DNA from: Entomomonas sp945283395
GTDB lineage: Bacteria; Pseudomonadota; Gammaproteobacteria; Pseudomonadales; Pseudomonadaceae
Length of the DNA stretch: 64,000 bases
NCBI GenBank assembly: GCA_946480835.1
Contig: CAMLLC010000005.1
Coordinates: 62,001-126,000 of the forward strand
Reading direction: 5' to 3'
Part shown: positions 20,229-30,437 of the stretch, in pieces
Numbering within the stretch: the stretch's first letter is position 1
How the letters are laid out: each line of letters starts with the position of its first letter
Made by a program: the position numbers and the translations under genes
Notes under the pieces: generated by a model
What the model saw: only the letters and a program-made list of their open reading frames with translations
Databases searched by the model: none
What the model was told of the DNA's origin: nothing

Positions 20229-20614
20229 AAAATCATTGCTATAAATCTTTGGTTAATAATTAGTCAAAGATTTTGCTGTTTTTAATATATTTAATTAGTG
20301 TATATAACTTTACACCAGTGTATTGCTCAACTATCAAGCTAATCTTAATAGCATTGCTACTGCTAATAGCTTACCGGTTGGTTTACTTCCAAATAGTTAG
20401 AGATTGAAGCCTCGTTGTTACTCTATTTTTCAATATAAAGATTTACCATTTCATTTCTCTATTTCTATAAAACTTTTAACTGATATGCTAACCATTAATT
20501 TTAATGTAAGAATAATATACTATTAGCTACATTATGATAGCTAATAGCTTTGTTTAGGTTCTCGTTAACTATTTGCAATATTTTCAACAACTATCTATTT
20601 ATTAATAAGTTAAA
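20229..20614. other. 386-base gap between convergent dcd and mfd
   Basis: Space between the 3' ends of dcd (plus) and mfd (minus). Apart from the hairpin right after dcd, I see only AT-rich sequence and short frames broken by stops; no gene is supported. Confidence 0.5.
20243..20273 (+). terminator. probable terminator of dcd
   Basis: Stem AAATCTTTG (20243-20251) pairs with CAAAGATTT (20265-20273) around a 13-base loop, followed by TGCTGTTTTTA. It starts 15 bases after the dcd stop. The T-run is short, so strength is uncertain. Confidence 0.55.
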
Positions 20615-23600
20615 TTATTTTGACTTATCTGTTAATTTATCAAAAAACGACTCTAATATGGCAAAACGTTCTTCGGCCTTTTCCATAGGAATCTGAAATT
20701 TAAAAATAGTACCACCATTCTCTAACTTATACTTATTGGGTTGGCTTTGAATTAATTTTATTATAACTAAAGGATTGACATGTGTATTGCTAGAAAACTC
20801 TATTTTACCCCCTTGAGGGCCTATATCTATTTTTATAATACCTAGCTGTTCGGCTAATAACTTAAGGTATGTTTGTCTTATTAAGTATTTAACAGGCTCA
20901 GGCAGCAGGCCAAAACGATCAATCATTTCTACTTGTAATTCTTTTAATTCTTCTTCATTGACTGCTGAAGCTATGCGTTTATAAAGAATCAATCTGTTAT
21001 GTACATCAGGCAGATAATCATCGGGAATAAGCGCTGGCAAGCGCAAGTTGATATCAATACCTGTACCCAATGGCTGTTCTAGATTAGGCTGCTCCCCCTT
21101 TTGAATGGCTTTCACCGCTCTCTCTAACATATCCATATAAAGTGAAAAACCAACTGCTTGAATCTGCCCACTTTGACCTTCACCTAACAATTCACCAGCT
21201 CCTCTAATTTCCATATCATGGGTAGCTAGTATAAAGCCTGCACCTAAGTCTTGAGCATTAGCTATCGCTTCCAGACGTTTCTGAGCATCTTCTGTCATAG
21301 CTTTTTTAGGTGGTGTAAGAAGGTAAGCATAAGCTTGATGATGACTGCGGCCTACTCTTCCTCTTAATTGATGAAGTTGGGCTAAACCAAATTTATCAGC
21401 ACGTTCAATTAAAATAGTATTTGCGGTAGGGATATCAATCCCCGTCTCAATAATGGTTGAAGCTACTAACACATTAAATCTTTTGTGATAAAAATCACTC
21501 ATCACTTGTTCTAGTTCGCGTTCGCGCATTTGCCCATGACCAACGGCAATTCGCGCCTCAGGTATCAATGCAGATAAATCTGCGGCACATTTCTCAATGG
21601 TTTTTACATCATTATGAAGATAATAAACTTGCCCTCCTCTTAATAATTCTCTAAGTAGCGCTTCCTTAATAACAGCATTCTGCTGTTCAACTACAAAGGT
21701 ACGAACGGATAATCGTCTAGCAGGTGGGGTAGCGATAATAGAAAGATCTCTCATGCCAGACATTGCCATATTAAGAGTACGTGGAATAGGCGTAGCTGTC
21801 ATAGTGAGTATATCAACCTCACTACGTAAAGCTTTGAGCGTTTCCTTTTGTCTTACTCCAAAGCGATGCTCTTCATCTATAACTACTAGACCAAGATTTT
21901 TGAATTTAATATCATTTTGTAAAAGTTTATGAGTGCCTATTACTATATCAATTTTGCCTTCCTCTAAATCAGCAATAGCATGATTTATTTCTTTAGAGGA
22001 TTTAAAACGACTCATTACTTCTACTTTTATAGGCCAATCTGCGAATCTATCTCTAAAACTATTATAATGTTGTTGGGCTAATAGCGTAGTGGGTACTAAT
22101 ACTGCCACTTGCTTACCGCTCTGCACTGCTATAAATGCAGCTCTGATGGCCACTTCTGTTTTACCAAAGCCAACATCACCACAAATTAATCTATCCATTG
22201 GTTTCCCTGCTGTCATATCAGAAATAACAGCATCAATAGCGGTTTGCTGATCGATAGTTTCCTCAAATGGAAAGCCAGAGACAAAGGCCCCATAGTCTAG
22301 CTCTGGCAGTGTAAAGGCAAAACCTTTTCGAGCGGCTCTCCGAGCATAGATATCTAGTAACTCAGCAGCCACATCACGCACTTGTTCAGCTGCTTTATGA
22401 CGTGCTTTTTGCCATTGCTCTGAACCTAACCTATGTAAAGGAGCTAATTCATCTTCCGCCCCTGTATAACGAGCTATTAAATGTAAATTAGCAACAGGTA
22501 CATAAAGTTTTGCGCTATCAGCATATTCTAGCATTAAAAATTCTTGTACTTGATTATCTACCTCTAAAGTAATTAATCCTTGATAACGACCTACACCATG
22601 GTCTATATGTACTACTGGAGCCCCTTCTCTTAATTCAGTTAGATTTTTAACTACGTTATCATTAGTAATTTCGCCACGCCTTTCCCTTCGACGCCTTTGC
22701 ATGACCTTTTGACCGAATAAGTGGCTTTCTGCTATAAGTGCTATAGCAGGGCTATCCATTAATAATCCTTCATCTAAATCAGCTATCGTAATAGCTATCT
22801 TATTATTATCAGTAATGAAGGATTGCCAATCGGTTACTTCTTTAGGGTTTATTTTGAGGCGAGTTAATAATTCTAATAAAACCTCTCTTCGTCCTGCTGT
22901 TTCAGCAGTAAACAATATACGTCCAGCAAATTGTTCAATAAAATGTCTTAATTTTGCTAATGGCTCTGTATGTCTTGACTCTAAAGCTAAATCTGGTAAT
23001 GCTGCGATTGCAAAATTAAATTTATTATGACCTTGCTCCACTTTTTCTTTACTAACTATGATTCTTGGCCACTTTTTAAGATTTGCAAAACATTCATCGA
23101 CTGTTAGGAAAAGCTCTTGTGGCGCTAAAATAGGACGCTCGATATCATAACGTCTTTCTTCGTAGCGAAATCTGACATCTTGCCAAAAATGTTCACCTGC
23201 CTGGGCTATATTAGGCAAAGAAAAAACTTGGGTATCATCGGGTAAATAATCAAATAAGGTGGCAGTCTGTTCAAAAAAAAGAGGTAAATAATATTCTATC
23301 CCTGAAGGAGTAATACCATTAGATAAATCTTGATAAATTGGACAATGTCTAAAATCCACATCAAATTTTTCTCGGAATTTTTTACGAAACTCTGCGATAG
23401 CTTCTTTATGTAGTGGAAATTCATGGGCTTGCAACAGATTAATACTTGCTACTTTCTCTATAGAACGCTGCGTTTCAGGGTCGAAAGTACGCAGTGTTTC
23501 AATTTCATCATCAAACAAATCTATTCTATAGGGGAATTCACTTCCCATGGGAAAGAGATCAAAAAGCGCCCCTCTTACAGCAAACTCGCCATGTTCATAT

Positions 23601-24067
23601 ACGGTCTCCACACATCTGTAACCGGCATTTTCTAAACGATAGCGCATTTCATCTACATTAACTTTATCTCCTACTTTTACCATTAAGCTATTACCTAAGA
23701 TAAATGAAATAGGCGCAATACGCTGTAGTAAAGTAGTAATAGCTACTACTAAAATACCTTGCTTAATGATCGGTAATTGATGAAGTGTTGCAATACGTTG
23801 TGAAATAATATCTTGATGGGGAGAAAATACATCATATGGCAAAGATTCCCAACCAGGTAAACTATAAATAGGTAAATCAGGAGCAAAAAAATGTAACTCA
23901 TCCGTTATTTGATTAGCACTTAGATTGTCGGCTGTTAATACTAACGTCATTACATTTTGTGCCTTCGCTGTTTCAGCAATAGCTAGACTAAGGGAGCTAC
24001 CTAATAGGTTTCCCCATTGAGCATTTTTACTTGTATTAGGTAAAGTTAGAACAGAAAACACTGACAC
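20615..24067 (-). CDS. mfd: transcription-repair coupling factor Mfd
   Basis: A protein of about 1150 residues that removes stalled RNA polymerase from damaged DNA and recruits UvrA. In order: UvrB-like domains (1-340), the RNA polymerase-interacting region near VVHIDHGVGRYQGL, then the RecG-like helicase with Walker A GDVGFGKTEVAIRAAF, DEEHRFGVRQKE (motif II), TMTATPIPRTL (motif III), TIIETGIDIP and HQLRGRVGRS (motif VI), and the C-terminal TRCF domain. The frame runs to a TTG at 24082, but I prefer GTG at 24067, which has GGGA nine bases upstream and gives an N-terminus (VSVFSVLTLPNTS) like that of Pseudomonas Mfd. Confidence 0.96.
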   Translation of the reverse strand: MSVFSVLTLPNTSKNAQWGNLLGSSLSLAIAETAKAQNVMTLVLTADNLSANQITDELHFFAPDLPIYSLPGWESLPYDVFSPHQDIISQRIATLHQLPIIKQGILVVAITTLLQRIAPISFILGNSLMVKVGDKVNVDEMRYRLENAGYRCVETVYEHGEFAVRGALFDLFPMGSEFPYRIDLFDDEIETLRTFDPETQRSIEKVASINLLQAHEFPLHKEAIAEFRKKFREKFDVDFRHCPIYQDLSNGITPSGIEYYLPLFFEQTATLFDYLPDDTQVFSLPNIAQAGEHFWQDVRFRYEERRYDIERPILAPQELFLTVDECFANLKKWPRIIVSKEKVEQGHNKFNFAIAALPDLALESRHTEPLAKLRHFIEQFAGRILFTAETAGRREVLLELLTRLKINPKEVTDWQSFITDNNKIAITIADLDEGLLMDSPAIALIAESHLFGQKVMQRRRRERRGEITNDNVVKNLTELREGAPVVHIDHGVGRYQGLITLEVDNQVQEFLMLEYADSAKLYVPVANLHLIARYTGAEDELAPLHRLGSEQWQKARHKAAEQVRDVAAELLDIYARRAARKGFAFTLPELDYGAFVSGFPFEETIDQQTAIDAVISDMTAGKPMDRLICGDVGFGKTEVAIRAAFIAVQSGKQVAVLVPTTLLAQQHYNSFRDRFADWPIKVEVMSRFKSSKEINHAIADLEEGKIDIVIGTHKLLQNDIKFKNLGLVVIDEEHRFGVRQKETLKALRSEVDILTMTATPIPRTLNMAMSGMRDLSIIATPPARRLSVRTFVVEQQNAVIKEALLRELLRGGQVYYLHNDVKTIEKCAADLSALIPEARIAVGHGQMRERELEQVMSDFYHKRFNVLVASTIIETGIDIPTANTILIERADKFGLAQLHQLRGRVGRSHHQAYAYLLTPPKKAMTEDAQKRLEAIANAQDLGAGFILATHDMEIRGAGELLGEGQSGQIQAVGFSLYMDMLERAVKAIQKGEQPNLEQPLGTGIDINLRLPALIPDDYLPDVHNRLILYKRIASAVNEEELKELQVEMIDRFGLLPEPVKYLIRQTYLKLLAEQLGIIKIDIGPQGGKIEFSSNTHVNPLVIIKLIQSQPNKYKLENGGTIFKFQIPMEKAEERFAILESFFDKLTDKSK

Positions 24068-24431
24068 GAAATAAAATCCCAATAATTAATATGAATGAAC
24101 TATTATACACTAACCCTTGATCATCAATTGGTTGAACTTAAGTTAAGCTTTTATAAACATCGAAAAATAGCAATTATTTAATTATTTATCAATGTATTTA
24201 CTTGGCTAGTTGTGGAAATAAGATAAAAGGTCATGATTTGAAAAATATTCGTTCATTATGATGAACTAAGTAAGCAAGTTATCCAAACACTAAAATATTA
24301 TTGATAAAGATATTTAAACTAACTCATTAACAGCAAGTAGTATTAGATAAAATCAAGAGTATAAAATATGTTATAACAACTAATCTAGTAAAACCACTAT
24401 GCAACCCACAAGCTTACTTTAAGCAAGCAGA
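24068..24431. other. 364-base gap
   Basis: Lies upstream of mfd and downstream of the ClC gene, so it should hold the mfd promoter. It contains TTGATCATCAA near 24118, a palindrome too tight for an FNR/ANR box (one base between half sites instead of four). No gene seen. Confidence 0.45.
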
Positions 24432-25694
24432 TTAAGAGTAATAAGTTATTTTCTTTAAATAATTAAACATACCGACTGACCCTATTACAGCGAATAACAT
24501 TGGAATAACACTATCATGATTGGTATGAGTCAATTCAAGCATTAATACAATGGCTGTTAAGGGCATCTTCATAGAGGCCGCTAGAAAAGCAGTTGCTCCA
24601 ACTATGGCAAAGGCGCTGATATTTACCAAAGGGAATATAAGATTCCATCCACTGCCAATTAAGATAGCTAATAATGCTCCAAACATCAGTCCAGGAGTCA
24701 ATAATCCACCACTAGCACCAGCTCTTAGTGAGCTAATGGTAATAACTAGTTTTATGATCAGTAAAACAGCTACTAATTCTATCCCCAAACTTCCATCAAA
24801 TCCAAGCTGCAAGGGGCCTTTACCATTCCCCAATAACTCAGGAAAAGGTATAGCTAACAAGCCTATTAGTAGAAAGTTAATAAAAGCAATAGGAATAATT
24901 TGCCAATTTTTAGGAGCTCTAGCTTTACTAATAGTTGTCAATTGTACAAAATAAAATGCAGCTACCCCTAATATGGGACCAACTAGAATCGCCCAAGCAA
25001 CTAAAGAATAGCTTAACATCATTTGTCCTATTTGATACTGCGGGCTGTTTCCTAACCCAATCCAAGCTATAATAGCTGCTACGGTAGAAGCAAACAGAGC
25101 AGAAATAACCTGCGTCCAATGAAAAGTCACTAACAATGCTTCTAAAGTGAAAAGTGCCCCAGCTAATGGTACATTATAAACAGCGGCTAAACCTGCACCT
25201 GCTCCGCAAGCTAAAACAACTTTAGCATCCTTAATAGTTAACCCTAATTGCTCAGCAATCCAGCTGCCCATAGTAGCAGCCACTTCTCGTGGCGCAACCT
25301 CACGCCCTAAAGGGGAACCTAAACCAACAGTAACTATCTGTAAAATATCATTGATAAATGTTGTAACTATTGGCATTTTAGGCACATCATTTTTAAGAGC
25401 TGCTTCTATAGAGATTAATTTACTACCATATCTAAATAACCCCCACCAACCAATACCAGCAATTAAACCACAAATGGCTAATGCTAATAACCTTCGCCAA
25501 GGTGCAGAAGCCCTAACGCCATTTAAAAAACTCTCAGGAGATATTAATTTGTCTAAGCTATAATCAAATGCTAAATGCTGTACAAAATGTAATAGTAAAG
25601 ATAGTAATAATCCTGCAATACCTGCCACTATCCCTGTTAATAAGATGGCCAAAGTAAATTTCAAATAATAGCAAAACTGATTAGATGAAGACAT
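24432..25694 (-). CDS. ClC-family chloride channel or chloride/proton antiporter
   Basis: A 420-residue ClC protein with about ten membrane helices. The family's selectivity and gate regions are visible as VGLGSPLGREVAPREV (about 122-137, containing the gating glutamate position), GAGAGLAAVYNVPLAGALFTLE (core AAVYNVPLAGA) and the C-terminal RAGASGGLLTPGLMFGA. There are no CBS domains. Bacterial ClCs often act as chloride/proton exchangers in acid response; whether this one is channel or exchanger cannot be stated. It stands alone. Confidence 0.92.
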   Translation of the reverse strand: MSSSNQFCYYLKFTLAILLTGIVAGIAGLLLSLLLHFVQHLAFDYSLDKLISPESFLNGVRASAPWRRLLALAICGLIAGIGWWGLFRYGSKLISIEAALKNDVPKMPIVTTFINDILQIVTVGLGSPLGREVAPREVAATMGSWIAEQLGLTIKDAKVVLACGAGAGLAAVYNVPLAGALFTLEALLVTFHWTQVISALFASTVAAIIAWIGLGNSPQYQIGQMMLSYSLVAWAILVGPILGVAAFYFVQLTTISKARAPKNWQIIPIAFINFLLIGLLAIPFPELLGNGKGPLQLGFDGSLGIELVAVLLIIKLVITISSLRAGASGGLLTPGLMFGALLAILIGSGWNLIFPLVNISAFAIVGATAFLAASMKMPLTAIVLMLELTHTNHDSVIPMLFAVIGSVGMFNYLKKITYYS

Positions 25695-25750
25695 TACTAC
25701 GTTCCAATAGCAGAAATTACCATCAATTTATAATACCATTAATTCTTCTG

Positions 25751-26437
25751 TTAAAAATAATGAAACATTCTAATAAGTGCATAAGCCTCCTGAAGCTTAG
25801 CTATTTTTTCATTAGCCTTATTAATTTCTGCTAAACTTCCACCTTCACCCATGATCTTGTCCGGGTGATAATGGCTTAATTTTCTTTTATACATTTGCTT
25901 GATAATATCAGGAGGTGTGTCTAAAGTAATATCCAATAAATTTAATGCCTGTTGATGATCTAAAGTAATATAAACTGGTTTAAACAGTTCGCCCAATCTT
26001 TCAATAGCTGAACGAGACCAACCTAACCAATACCCCCATAAATGTATTAATTGATATTCACGAAGAGCTAAATGACTATCAACCCATATCATTCGCCAAC
26101 AACTTTTTAATAACATTTCTTTACCTAAATCATCTAACTTACTATAGCGTAACGAAGCTTCAAAATGATCTGTTAGCATTTGTTGCCCAGCCTGAAAAGC
26201 TTTTATAGCTTGCTGTATTTGAATATCAGACAAATGCAATAACTTAGTTTCGGTCATCATCTGAGTAGAATGTAAAGTTGTTACCAAACCATTACTGATC
26301 GCCATATGACCTAGTAATCTAAAAAGTAGCTCTATCTCTGAGAACATAGGCTGATCAGCTAAGCGATACTTTTCACCCAACCAATAAGATAATTGTTTAA
26401 CTTTATTTAAAAAATTAGACAAAAGTTTCCTCACCAT
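25751..26437 (-). CDS. DjlA-like co-chaperone: TerB-like plus C-terminal J domain
   Basis: A 228-residue protein. Residues about 30-150 form an all-helical TerB-like domain (FRLLGHMAISNGLVT at the first helix), and residues about 165-228 are a J domain with the diagnostic HPD in KLSHYHPDKIMGEGG. J domains stimulate DnaK-type chaperones. E. coli DjlA has the same TerB-J order but carries an N-terminal membrane segment, which I do not see clearly here. It starts 17 bases downstream of an exported unknown protein, implying an operon. Confidence 0.85.
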   Translation of the reverse strand: MVRKLLSNFLNKVKQLSYWLGEKYRLADQPMFSEIELLFRLLGHMAISNGLVTTLHSTQMMTETKLLHLSDIQIQQAIKAFQAGQQMLTDHFEASLRYSKLDDLGKEMLLKSCWRMIWVDSHLALREYQLIHLWGYWLGWSRSAIERLGELFKPVYITLDHQQALNLLDITLDTPPDIIKQMYKRKLSHYHPDKIMGEGGSLAEINKANEKIAKLQEAYALIRMFHYF

Positions 26438-26454
26438 AAGTGCATACTAAAAAA

Positions 26455-27630
26455 TTACTTTTTTGCCATAATATCAGGCCCGGTACAGTTTGGATCAGCC
26501 TCTTGAGAGATTGCTTTGAGTAAATATCCAAAACGGGTAGTTTTTACTATAAAATAATAGAGGTCTTCTTTATCATTTTCTTTAGTACCATTAAAGGTCA
26601 TAGTGACTTGGTACTCTTCACCATCTCCATGACAAGCCTGAACCGCGCCATAATATCCATAACGCTCTTTCAATTTTCTTTGAAAAAGGCTGAGCATATG
26701 TAGATTGGATTTTTCAACCAAATTAACTGCTGTTATATTATCTAATGTTAGCCATTCGTCTACAAAATCTCTTACATTATCTGCTACTGGCTGAACTCTC
26801 AATATTTTATCACCTATTATTTGATAACGATAAATACCTTGTCGGGTAAATAAATCACTATCCAACATACCAACTTGCATACGTAATTCGAAACCACTGG
26901 CTAATTTTTTTAGAGTTAAATCTGATTCATTACCTGTATAACTAATCATTTGTTTGTGCAGTAAGATTTTTTGAGGATTAGTATCTTCAGCTAATTTGAC
27001 AACATCTATTGTGAAAGGACTCCATGTGCTTTTACACCAAGGTGCACCATGAATTACTACTAATTTAGGTGTTTCATTGAATTTACTAGGTAATAATAAA
27101 TAGTCAAAATAATCACCAAAAGCACCCGCAATATTTTTATATGCATTACTTTTCCATATTAAATCCCTCTGCCATGCTTCATCTCTATAACGATAAACCA
27201 TCAGCATGTTATCATTTCCACAAGGAATGCCAAAAGTGAGATGTACTGCTAATAGACCTAATGTCTTCTGTATTACTATTTGTAAATCATAACCATAAAT
27301 TGCGCTATCTTCATCCAACTGATTTATTTTGAGTTTATTTGATAAATCCTGTTGTATTGCTAGTGCGTTTATATCACTCCCTTCACATGTAATCCTAGCA
27401 TCTACTAAATTAATCAGTCCTGTTTTAAGTTGTTCAATGGATCTACTAATAGAAGAAGGTACATAACCATCTTCATCAAATTCATCTTTAACTTCCAATA
27501 ATTTTTTTAAAGGAGTTTTTACTGCTTCGACTTGACCTTCTGATAATCCAGTGCACTCTCCATAACTATAGCAAGAAAATTCTAAAAAAATTAACAGCAC
27601 TAATATTATAAATTTGTTGTGCATATTCAT
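26455..27630 (-). CDS. unknown exported protein upstream of the J-protein
   Basis: I do not recognise this 391-residue protein. It has a signal peptide (about residues 1-24, ending near CYSYGEC), a helical N-terminal third, then a region rich in beta strands with the segments VHLTFGIPCGNDNMLMVYRY and LVVIHGAPWCKSTWSPFTID, and several cysteines in the mature chain, consistent with periplasmic folding and disulfides. It ends 17 bases before the DjlA-like gene, with which it is probably cotranscribed. Confidence 0.75.
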   Translation of the reverse strand: MNMHNKFIILVLLIFLEFSCYSYGECTGLSEGQVEAVKTPLKKLLEVKDEFDEDGYVPSSISRSIEQLKTGLINLVDARITCEGSDINALAIQQDLSNKLKINQLDEDSAIYGYDLQIVIQKTLGLLAVHLTFGIPCGNDNMLMVYRYRDEAWQRDLIWKSNAYKNIAGAFGDYFDYLLLPSKFNETPKLVVIHGAPWCKSTWSPFTIDVVKLAEDTNPQKILLHKQMISYTGNESDLTLKKLASGFELRMQVGMLDSDLFTRQGIYRYQIIGDKILRVQPVADNVRDFVDEWLTLDNITAVNLVEKSNLHMLSLFQRKLKERYGYYGAVQACHGDGEEYQVTMTFNGTKENDKEDLYYFIVKTTRFGYLLKAISQEADPNCTGPDIMAKK

Positions 27631-27800
27631 CTCTTAAGCTAACAAAAAATTCCCACGCCAATTTCTCAAATCATCAGCCTTCTTTACATTAAATTAGTTA
27701 ACTAACTTAATTTTTAATATCTTGATTTTATTTATATCTAACTTTTTTAATAAAATAAATCTAATTAATTTGAATTTATACTTTATTCATTAGTTATTCA

Positions 27801-29051
27801 TCAATGTATGAAACGTTCAATTTTATAGGGAGTAGGATTAGTAAAAGGTTTCTCATCTGTCATCATTTCAGCTAATAAACGCCCAGTGGCCGGAGCCAAA
27901 GTTAAACCATGGTGAGCATGGCCAAAATTAGTCCAAATCCCCTTGTGATAAGGTAACTCGCTTATAACCGGTACCATATCAGGTAAACACGGCCTACGTC
28001 CAAACCAGGGTATTGACTCAATTGGCTTTCCTAAATGGTAATAAGAACTAATAATAGCCTCATCACGCTTCAATTGAATATCGTTAGCTGGCGAACTATC
28101 CCAGCTAAACTCAGCCCCTGTAGTCAGCCTAACACCTTTCGTCATAGGCGCTATAATAAAGCCAGCTAAATGATCACAAACAGGTCTATTTAACTTATTA
28201 TCAGATGTCATTGCATAATGTCTATGGTAACCTCTTTTTACCCCCAAAGGCACTTTATAACCTAGTGTTCTTAATAAATCAGCTGAATCCGCACCTAAAG
28301 CAATCACTATCTGTTTGGCAAGTAAATTTGTTGCAGACAACTTTACTTGCCAGAGGTTTTCAACAGCAGTAAGACCAATAACACTTTGTTTCATTAAGAT
28401 ACCACCCTGCTTAACAAATAAGGCAGCATAGCCTTTAGTTAAAGCACATGGATCACAAACTGTTTTAGGTTGTAGCCAATGAATAGCACCCTTTACGTTA
28501 TCATTAAATGCTGGTTCTAATTGTCTAAACTGTTGGGTTGTTAATACATCATATTGTAATAGATAAGGAGGCTTAGCTAATTGTTCAGCTTGTTTTTTAG
28601 CATGTTCGAATACCTTACTATCCCTAAATATTTCAATCCATCCTTTATCATTTATCAATGGTTGCATCTGAGCTTTTGTGCTTAATACGTCATGCTCTAT
28701 AACACAACGCTCTATAAGAGGTAACATCGCCGCGGCAGCTTTAGCTATCCCTTTTTTAGAAGAGTGCCACCAATAGCTAAATAGCCAAGGAGCTATTTTA
28801 GGTAAATAGCTAAATTGATAATGAACATCTGACTCCCTATTAAGGGCATAACGAATAAGTTTAGTTAAACTTCTAGGAAAAGCATAGGGTATGACACTGC
28901 TACGCTCTATCAGACCTGCATTACCAAAACTTGCTCCCTCACCTGGCGCTAGTTTATCAACTAAACAAACACTCCTACCTCCAGCTTGTAGCTGGAGAGC
29001 TGTAGAAACTCCTACAATTCCTGCGCCTAACACTATGACATCATAATTCAT
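27801..29051 (-). CDS. FAD-dependent D-amino acid dehydrogenase-like oxidoreductase (DadA family)
   Basis: A 416-residue DAO/DadA-type flavoprotein. The N-terminal FAD dinucleotide fold is MNYDVIVLGAGIVGVSTALQL, with a GEGASFGNAGLIE substrate-side motif, and the C-terminal FAD contact is TNFGHAHHGLTLAPATGRLLA. DadA enzymes oxidise D-amino acids and pass electrons to the quinone pool. The frame extends upstream to 29120, but those 23 residues overlap the upstream gene's end and precede the normal start, so I use ATG 29051. It begins 29 bases after ubiT, suggesting it is the last gene of the ubiUVT unit. The amino acid used is unknown. Confidence 0.88.
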   Translation of the reverse strand: MNYDVIVLGAGIVGVSTALQLQAGGRSVCLVDKLAPGEGASFGNAGLIERSSVIPYAFPRSLTKLIRYALNRESDVHYQFSYLPKIAPWLFSYWWHSSKKGIAKAAAAMLPLIERCVIEHDVLSTKAQMQPLINDKGWIEIFRDSKVFEHAKKQAEQLAKPPYLLQYDVLTTQQFRQLEPAFNDNVKGAIHWLQPKTVCDPCALTKGYAALFVKQGGILMKQSVIGLTAVENLWQVKLSATNLLAKQIVIALGADSADLLRTLGYKVPLGVKRGYHRHYAMTSDNKLNRPVCDHLAGFIIAPMTKGVRLTTGAEFSWDSSPANDIQLKRDEAIISSYYHLGKPIESIPWFGRRPCLPDMVPVISELPYHKGIWTNFGHAHHGLTLAPATGRLLAEMMTDEKPFTNPTPYKIERFIH

Positions 29052-29080
29052 TTGAAAATTTATCGGTTTAAAAAATGTTA

Positions 29081-29515
29081 TTAGCCTATCATAGACTTGA
29101 TGATAGGTATAGTTGACCAATCAATACTGTCTAATAAATTTTTGACAACTAAACCTAATTCTGTATCCCCTTCAATCTGTAATTTTCTATTGAAGAATAA
29201 AGTATCTGGATCTTCTTGACGTACTAATATTTTAATAAAATCAGTTGTATTAGCACTAAAACACAAATCTACAATCGACTTATCGCGCGTAGCAAGAAAT
29301 TGTTGATCATCTGCTGTAAAATGGATTTCTTTCCCTAAATCAGCTATCACTATTTTAAAATAACGGCCAGCTAATAAAGACATATCAGCATCGAGAATAT
29401 GCCTTTTTAGCAGTTGATTCAATATGTTAATTAATAGCCATTCAGGAGGTTTATTAGGCAATATTGCCATTACCCTCTTTAGCAATTTTGGCAACACTAT
29501 ATCAGGTATCTGCAT
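29081..29515 (-). CDS. ubiT: UbiT: SCP2-domain accessory factor of anaerobic ubiquinone synthesis
   Basis: A 144-residue SCP2-like (sterol carrier) protein matching YhbT/UbiT. The SCP2 domain spans about residues 35-130, including the stretch LAGRYFKIVIADLG and the late IEGDTELGLVVKNLLDSI. UbiT is thought to bind quinone precursors and is required, with UbiU and UbiV, for oxygen-independent ubiquinone synthesis in E. coli and Pseudomonas. Its start overlaps the last bases of ubiV by 14 bases, typical of translational coupling. Confidence 0.92.
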   Translation of the reverse strand: MQIPDIVLPKLLKRVMAILPNKPPEWLLINILNQLLKRHILDADMSLLAGRYFKIVIADLGKEIHFTADDQQFLATRDKSIVDLCFSANTTDFIKILVRQEDPDTLFFNRKLQIEGDTELGLVVKNLLDSIDWSTIPIIKSMIG

Positions 29516-30425
29516 GAACTATCTCTTGGCTATTAGTTATGCCCGCCTTACCTTGCCAATAACCATCAGCTAATGGGCCTTCAGCCAGTAAACTAAGTTC
29601 CTTTAAGGCCGTGTTATAACCTAAGTTTTCTGTTAATACTAATTCATGTATTTGAATGATATCAACCATATGATTACATTGTGGAGATAATCTTAAGATG
29701 GATATTCCCATATCAAGCAGCGCATTGTAATTAGCAATTAGACTATAACAAGCAGATGACATAGTCTGAATACCATTAATAGTTAAAAAAGATTGATGTT
29801 CACGTGTTTGTAAATCTATACCATCAGGATGTTCCATACATTTAAATTGACAGTTATCTTTTTTCAAATTATAACGACGAGCAGTAAAACAACGTGAAGA
29901 ATAGGCTAAAGGTAATTTACCCCAAGCAAACACCTCACAACCAATCCCCTGACTAGCAATTATAATCTTTCTTAAACTATCTGCGGACATTTCTAAAGGA
30001 GTAACCCAACGACTAGCTCCCAAAGACTGCATAAAAGCTAAAGTTTGCTCATTGTAAATATTTAAAGTAGACCCTGCTACAAAAGATTTTTGTTTATCGT
30101 TAAGCAACTTAACTGCTGTCAAATCATTAGCTTCTAATTTAAAGTCATCTTGCTCTATTAGCTTTCTTAAGCGTTTAAGATCAGATTCGCTTTCTAAAAG
30201 CACTTGCGAAGATAAAATAATTTCCTTGCCAGTAGTGGCTAAATCCTTAGCTAATGCAATCCAATCAGCTAGCTTTAATTCTTGCCGTCTTGAGCAAACT
30301 GTTTCCCCTAAATAAATAGTTTGCAATGGTTGCTCTGCCATTTGTTGATAAAAGTCTAAAATCTGTTGTTTAGGCCAAAAAAATAATACTGGCCCTAATG
30401 AGAGCTTTAATCTTGATTGTTGCAT
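29502..30425 (-). CDS. ubiV: UbiV: U32-family [4Fe-4S] hydroxylase subunit
   Basis: A 307-residue U32-family protein (YhbV/UbiV). The cluster cysteines expected from the family are visible at ETVCSRRQEL (near residue 44), SSRCFTARR and KDNCQFKCMEHPDG. UbiV forms a heterodimer with UbiU, and together they hydroxylate the ubiquinone ring without O2 (prephenate is the hydroxyl donor in the known system). It starts 12 bases after the ubiU stop and overlaps ubiT. Confidence 0.94.
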   Translation of the reverse strand: MQQSRLKLSLGPVLFFWPKQQILDFYQQMAEQPLQTIYLGETVCSRRQELKLADWIALAKDLATTGKEIILSSQVLLESESDLKRLRKLIEQDDFKLEANDLTAVKLLNDKQKSFVAGSTLNIYNEQTLAFMQSLGASRWVTPLEMSADSLRKIIIASQGIGCEVFAWGKLPLAYSSRCFTARRYNLKKDNCQFKCMEHPDGIDLQTREHQSFLTINGIQTMSSACYSLIANYNALLDMGISILRLSPQCNHMVDIIQIHELVLTENLGYNTALKELSLLAEGPLADGYWQGKAGITNSQEIVHADT

Positions 30426-30437
30426 AATAATTACCTA

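Noticed and set aside
20229..20614. Small membrane-protein-like frame in the dcd-mfd gap
   Set aside because: It has no start or ribosome site, and the hydrophobic run is what AT-rich sequence gives by chance.
24115..24130. TTGATCATCAA palindrome as an FNR/ANR box upstream of mfd
   Set aside because: The half sites are one base apart, but FNR/ANR boxes need four bases between them.
24550..24954. Long plus-strand frame opposite the ClC gene
   Set aside because: It is antisense to a clearly conserved membrane protein gene and has no homologous features, so it is a shadow frame.
29051..29120. Longer start for the DadA-like gene (to 29120)
   Set aside because: The extra residues overlap the end of ubiT and precede the normal flavoprotein start MNYDVIVLGAG.
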